This document shows, piece after piece, positions 59,832 to 64,000 of a DNA stretch of 64,000 nucleotides. The notes beneath the pieces were generated by a model. That model had not been told where the DNA came from. It saw nothing but the letters and a program-made list of their open reading frames with translations, and made no database searches. The first letter of the stretch is position 1. Every line of letters begins with the position of its first letter. Position numbers and translations under genes: made by a program. Origin of the DNA: JANOBD01 sp031411495 (GTDB lineage Bacteria > Planctomycetota > Phycisphaerae > Tepidisphaerales > Tepidisphaeraceae); contig JANOBD010000081.1 in assembly GCA_031411495.1 (NCBI GenBank), positions 1 to 64,000 on the forward strand, written 5' to 3'.

Positions 59832-62026
59832 ATGATTCAGCCAACCAGATCAAACAACAGCACCGTGCGGTCGGCCTCTTTCCCACAACGTCGCATCTTG
59901 CCAGGACAGGCTTATCCGCTTGGCGCGACGTTTGACGGCGCGGGCGTAAACTTCGCGCTCTTTAGCGAAACGCCGTCGCGGTTGATCTGTGCCTGTTCGA
60001 CAGCGCCGATCAGACCGTCGAAAGCGAACGCATTCGCGTGCACGAAAAGACAGACATGGTCTTTCACTGCTACCTGCCGGCGTGCGAGCCGGGGCAACTG
60101 TACGGCTTCCGTGTTCATGGGCCGTACCAGCCACAGCAGGGCCATCGTTTCAATCCGAACAAGCTCGCAATCGACCCGTATGCCAAGGCAATCGGTCGTC
60201 CTTTGTCGTGGGATGCCAGCGTCTTCGGATACGACATCACCTCGGCCGATGATCGTTCGTACGGCGGGCTCGACAGCGCTGCGCACGCGCCACTCGCCGC
60301 CGTCGTCGACGGCGCATTCACCTGGGGCGACGATCGCCCGCCGCGGACGCCGTGGCATCGAACCTTGATCTACGAAACACACGTCCGCGGCCTCACGAAA
60401 ATGCATCCTGACGTGTCGGCGGACAAGCGAGGCACTTACGCGGGGCTCGCGTCGGAGCCGGTGATCGCACATCTGAAGCGTCTGGGCGTAACGGCGATCG
60501 AACTGATGCCCGTGCACTGTCACATCGATGATCACACACTCGTTCAGGCGGGCCGCAAGAACTACTGGGGCTACAACACGCTTTCCTATTTTGCTTTGCA
60601 TCCCGAGTACGCGTCCAAGAACTTGCCGGCCGCCCAACTCGCCGAGTTCAAGAGCATGGTCCGCACGCTGCACGCGGCGGGCATCGAGGTGATTCTCGAT
60701 GTCGTCTACAACCACACCTGCGAAGGAAACCAGTTCGGCCCGTCGCTCTCCTGGCGCGCCATCGACAATGCCAGCTATTACAAGCTCAGCCCGGAAGACT
60801 CGCGCTACTACATGGACTTCACAGGCTGCGGCAACATGCTCAACATGCAGCACCCGCGCGTGCTACAGCTGATCATGGACTCCTTGCGCTATTGGGTGAC
60901 GGAATGCCATGTCGACGGATTCCGATTCGATCTCGCATCGACGCTCGCTCGCGAACTGCACGAGGTGAATCGCCTCGGCGCGTTCTTCGACATCATCCAT
61001 CAGGATCCGGTCCTGTCGCAGGTGAAGCTCATCGCCGAACCCTGGGACGTCGGCCCTGGCGGCTACCAGGTGGGGAATTTTCCCGTGCTGTGGACGGAGT
61101 GGAACGGCAAATATCGCGACGCCATCCGCAAGTTCTGGCGGGGCGACGGCGGACAAGTGAGTGAGATGGCCGAGCGGCTGTGCGGCAGCCGTGATCTCTA
61201 CGCCCGCACCGGACGCAAGCCGTACGCGAGTATCAACTTCGTCACGGCTCACGACGGGTTCCCGCTTCACGATCTCGTGAGCTTTAACGACAAACACAAC
61301 GAAGCGAATGGAGAGGGAAACCGCGACGGTTCGAACGACAACTTCAGTTGGAACTGCGGAGCCGAAGGCGAAACGAATGATCCTGCCGTCCTGCGTCTGC
61401 GCGAGCGCCAAAAGCGCAACCTCATCGCGACACTTCTCTTCAGCGAAGGCGTGCCGATGATCCTCGCCGGCGATGAACTCGGTCACACACAGAGGGGCAA
61501 CAACAACGCTTTTTGCCAGGACAATGACCTCACCTGGCTCAACTGGAACCTTGATGATCGCAAGCAATCGTTCCTGGATTTCGTCACACGCTGCACGCGG
61601 ATGTTCAACCAACAGCCCGCCCTGCAGCGGCGGAACTTCTTCCTCGGCCGCGACATCCGTGGCGAAGGTATTAAGGACGTAAGCTTCTTCGAACCCTCCG
61701 GTCGGGACATGTCGGATGATGCATGGTCTCAATCGTCGACGCGCTGCTTCGGCGTCCGGTTCGCGGGCGACCTGATCGACGAGGTTGACGAGAACGGCGA
61801 ACCGGTCGTTGGAGACACGCTGCTTCTGCTCATCAACGCTGGAGACGACAAGGTGCCGTTCCAACTCCCGCCGACGCGCGATGACGTGAAGTGGGAACTG
61901 GTCATCGACACGGCGGCAGAGGATCGAGATCAACATTGGACTGGTGAATCACCGTTTCCATTACTGGGCCGATCCCTCGCGCTCTTTCTGGTTCCCACGC
62001 CCGACATTTCGAAAATGCAAGACTAG
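59832..62026 (+). pseudogene. glgX: Glycogen debranching enzyme GlgX, frameshifted near the start
   Basis: GlgX/isoamylase-type GH13 enzyme hydrolysing alpha-1,6 branches of glycogen. The N-terminus (RRILPGQAYPLGATFDGAGV, NFALFSET) is encoded from ATG 59832. At about 59970-59975 the frame must change by one base, after which A-V-D-L-C-L-F-D-S-A-D-Q and HEKTDMVFHCYLP continue the same protein. GH13 motifs are intact: DVVYNHTCEG, VDGFRFDLAS (nucleophile Asp), AEPWD and NFVTAHDG; also KNYWGYNTLSYFALHPEYAS. Restoring one G (ACGCC to ACGGCC) repairs the gene. The product from the internal GTG 60038 would lack the first part of the CBM48 domain. Real mutation or sequencing error cannot be told apart. 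treZ follows after 8 bases. Confidence 0.88.
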
Positions 62027-62034
62027 GATGCTCC

Positions 62035-64000
62035 ATGCCTCTCGAGACTCGTATCGAACGGACCATGTCTATCGGCGCAGAACGGGCCGAAGGCGGCGCA
62101 CACTTCCGCGTGTGGGCGCCGAAGCGAAAGTCGGTATCCGTGGTGCTCGACGATGGAGCCGAGCACGCGCTCTCAGCCGCAACGGACGGCGGCTATTTCT
62201 CGGGAATCGTGCCCGACGTTCCAGTTGGTGTCCGCTACCGCTTCCGACTTGATGATGACCAACGACTCTATCCCGATCCCGCGTCTCGCTTTCAGCCAGA
62301 GGGCGTACACGGTCCGTCGGAGTTGGTGGATCCTTCAACATACAGCTGGGGCGACAGCGCATGGCCGGGCCTGCCTTCGCATGGGCATGTGATATATGAA
62401 CTGCACATCGGATGTTTCACGCCAGAGGGCACCTGGGCATCCGCCGCCGAGAAGCTCAACCATTTGAAAGACCTCGGCGTGACGATCATCGAGGTGATGC
62501 CGGTCCACGCCTTTCCGGGCAAACGAAACTGGGGGTACGACGGCGTCGACTTGTTTGCTCCCACCGAGAACTACGGCCCGCCGGACGACTTCCGCCGATT
62601 TGTGGATCGGGCACACGGGCTCGGCATCGGCGTGATCCTTGACGTCGTGTACAACCACTTTGGACCTGACGGTAACTACCTCACCGCGTTCTCTGACGTG
62701 TATTTTACCGACAAGCACGCCAACGACTGGGGCGCGTCACTCAATTTCGACGGCGAACAATCGAAGTCCGTCCGCCAGTTCTTCATTGAGAACGCGGCGT
62801 ATTGGATTCGCGAGTTTCACCTGGACGGCATCCGCTTCGATGCCACGCAGGCGATTATCGATGCGTCGCCGACGCACATCCTGCAGGAAATCGGCGTTGC
62901 CGCGCGGGCGGCCTCGGAGCGCCTGCGTGCCGGGCGACGGATCTTCCTCGTCAACGAAAATGAGCCGCAGGATTCACGGCTCATCCGCACCATTTCGAAC
63001 GGCGGGATGGGGCTTGACGCGTCATGGAACGATGATTTCCATCACACCGTTCGGGTGGCGCTCACCGGCCGGCGCGATGCTTACTACACGGATTATCATG
63101 GCACCATCCAGGAACTGATCAGCGCTGTAAAATGGGGCTACCTCTATCAGGGACAATTCTACAGCTGGCAGCAGCAACGCCGAGGCACGCCTTCGCTGGA
63201 CCTGCCACACGCGGCGTATGTGCATTACATCCAGAATCACGATCAGATCGCCAACTTCGGGAACGGCGAGCGCATTTCGCATTTCGCCAGTCCGGCGCTC
63301 ATTCGCGCGATCACGACGATGTTGCTGCTCGCGCCGCAGCCCCCAATGCTTTTCATGGGTCAGGAGTGGTTTGCAGACACTCGGTTTCTCTACTTTAGTG
63401 ACCACGGCGGCGAGCTTCCGGAGGCCATTCGAGCCGGCCGCGCCGAGGAGTTGAGCCAGTTCCCTTCGCTCAGTTCACCCGAGGTAGCAGCGCTGATGGC
63501 CGACCCGTCCGCAGAGTCGACCTTCCTCGCATCCAAACTGAACTGGAACGAGTTGAACGATCGGCATCACCAGGAGAGTCTCGCATTGCATCGGGATCTG
63601 CTCCATCTGCGGCGAACCGATCCGGTATTCAGCAAGCCGATCGATCGCGGAACGCTCGATGCTTCCGTGATTCAACCTCGCAGTTGCGTATTTCGCTTCT
63701 TCTCGCGCGATCACGGCGATCGGGTACTGATCCTCAACCTCGACGGCGAACAGCATCTCAGTATCGTTCCTGAACCGCTGCTGGCCCCGCCCGCCGGATG
63801 CGAATGGCAGACGCTCTTCTGCAGCGAAGATCCGCAGTATGGCGGACACGGCTGCGTTCCGCCCGAGACACGGAACGAATACTGGCGATTGCCTGGCGAA
63901 AATTGGCGGTTGCCCGGTCATTGCGCACTGGTGATGCGGGCGCGGCCCGCGAGCGGCCGGGTCGAGAGAACGTCACAACTGAGCCCCAACGAACGCCGAA
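62035..64000 (+). CDS. treZ: Malto-oligosyltrehalose trehalohydrolase (continues beyond the window)
   Basis: At least 655 residues, open at base 64000. The N-terminal CBM48-like domain (AHFRVWAPKRKSVSVVLDDG) is followed by the TreZ-specific GH13 barrel: YELHIGCFTPEGTWASAAEK, VMPVHAFPGKRNWGYDGVDL, VILDVVYNHFGPDGNYL, FHLDGIRFDATQAI (nucleophile Asp), FLVNENEPQDSRL (acid Glu), DFHHTVRVALTGRRDAYYTD and VHYIQNHDQIANF. The GNYL/YYTDY features separate it from glycogen branching enzyme. It releases trehalose from maltooligosyl-trehalose made by TreY, which should lie to the right. Together with glgX, 8 bases upstream, it forms a glycogen-to-trehalose route. AGGATG is 5 bases before the ATG. Confidence 0.92.
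   Translation, partial: MPLETRIERTMSIGAERAEGGAHFRVWAPKRKSVSVVLDDGAEHALSAATDGGYFSGIVPDVPVGVRYRFRLDDDQRLYPDPASRFQPEGVHGPSELVDPSTYSWGDSAWPGLPSHGHVIYELHIGCFTPEGTWASAAEKLNHLKDLGVTIIEVMPVHAFPGKRNWGYDGVDLFAPTENYGPPDDFRRFVDRAHGLGIGVILDVVYNHFGPDGNYLTAFSDVYFTDKHANDWGASLNFDGEQSKSVRQFFIENAAYWIREFHLDGIRFDATQAIIDASPTHILQEIGVAARAASERLRAGRRIFLVNENEPQDSRLIRTISNGGMGLDASWNDDFHHTVRVALTGRRDAYYTDYHGTIQELISAVKWGYLYQGQFYSWQQQRRGTPSLDLPHAAYVHYIQNHDQIANFGNGERISHFASPALIRAITTMLLLAPQPPMLFMGQEWFADTRFLYFSDHGGELPEAIRAGRAEELSQFPSLSSPEVAALMADPSAESTFLASKLNWNELNDRHHQESLALHRDLLHLRRTDPVFSKPIDRGTLDASVIQPRSCVFRFFSRDHGDRVLILNLDGEQHLSIVPEPLLAPPAGCEWQTLFCSEDPQYGGHGCVPPETRNEYWRLPGENWRLPGHCALVMRARPASGRVERTSQLSPNERR

Overview
The window is GC-rich DNA from what looks like a planctomycete, most likely of the Phycisphaerae (Tepidisphaera/Humisphaera type). 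The reasons are: two very large secreted proteins that start with an LEPR-like 'SLE.R..L' N-terminal motif; a membrane protein with the C-Y-N-L-R-G-L double-CxxC zinc ribbon common in this phylum; a PEP-CTERM protein; a dockerin-ended protein; a tricorn-protease homologue; and many single genes separated by palindromic repeats. No rRNA, tRNA or CRISPR array was recognised.

Layout. 1-237: N-terminus of a transposase running off the left edge. 0.8-1.4 kb: PglD/NeuD-type acetyltransferase. 1.4-7.9 kb: complete RND efflux system, with the membrane fusion protein divergent from a TetR regulator-TolC-like factor-RND pump operon and a palindrome in the shared promoter region. 8-12 kb: glycosyltransferase 4 with a helical C-terminal domain paired with a GH130-type mannoside phosphorylase. 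12-19 kb: DUF4142 protein, GT2-GtrA fusion, tricorn protease, rhomboid protease. 18.7-22.7 kb: beta-helix/cadherin-like/RTX surface protein with an internal duplication. 23.7-28.1 kb: BamB-like lipoprotein, trpE, frameshifted HTH gene, FKBP isomerase, small coiled-coil protein. 28.2-35.3 kb: DGT-repeat secreted protein, zinc-ribbon membrane protein, minimal K+-channel-like protein, flotillin/YqiK-like protein and an NfeD/YqiJ-like partner with an Asp/His-rich loop. 35.6-42.5 kb: PAP2-dual-specificity phosphatase fusion, DUF4139 protein, Gfo/Idh/MocA oxidoreductase, PEP-CTERM protein, glutamate dehydrogenase. 43-54 kb: unknown acidic protein, M32 carboxypeptidase, membrane-anchored GspE-like pseudo-ATPase, CvpA-like protein, coiled-coil secreted protein, lysyl-oxidase-like secreted protein, serine/threonine dehydratase-like enzyme. 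54.5-58.2 kb: radical SAM maturase with a SEC-C tail plus a GH2 glycosidase. 58.2-59.8 kb: a rearrangement scar (headless serine recombinase, truncated DUF4142 paralogue joined to the last codons of an alcohol dehydrogenase). 59.8-64 kb: glgX (frameshifted) and treZ, a glycogen-to-trehalose pair running off the right edge.

Themes. Several genes deal with glycans (GT4/GH130, GT2-GtrA, GH2, glgX/treZ) and several with the envelope (RND pump, BamB-like, flotillin/YqiJ, CvpA/pseudo-GspE). The most unusual observations are the GspE homologue that has lost both Walker motifs but gained membrane anchors; two palindromic elements read in frame through domain linkers of trpE and of the PAP2-phosphatase fusion; the scar before glgX; and a shared TGAGAG decamer-phased repeat upstream of glutamate dehydrogenase and of the radical SAM gene.
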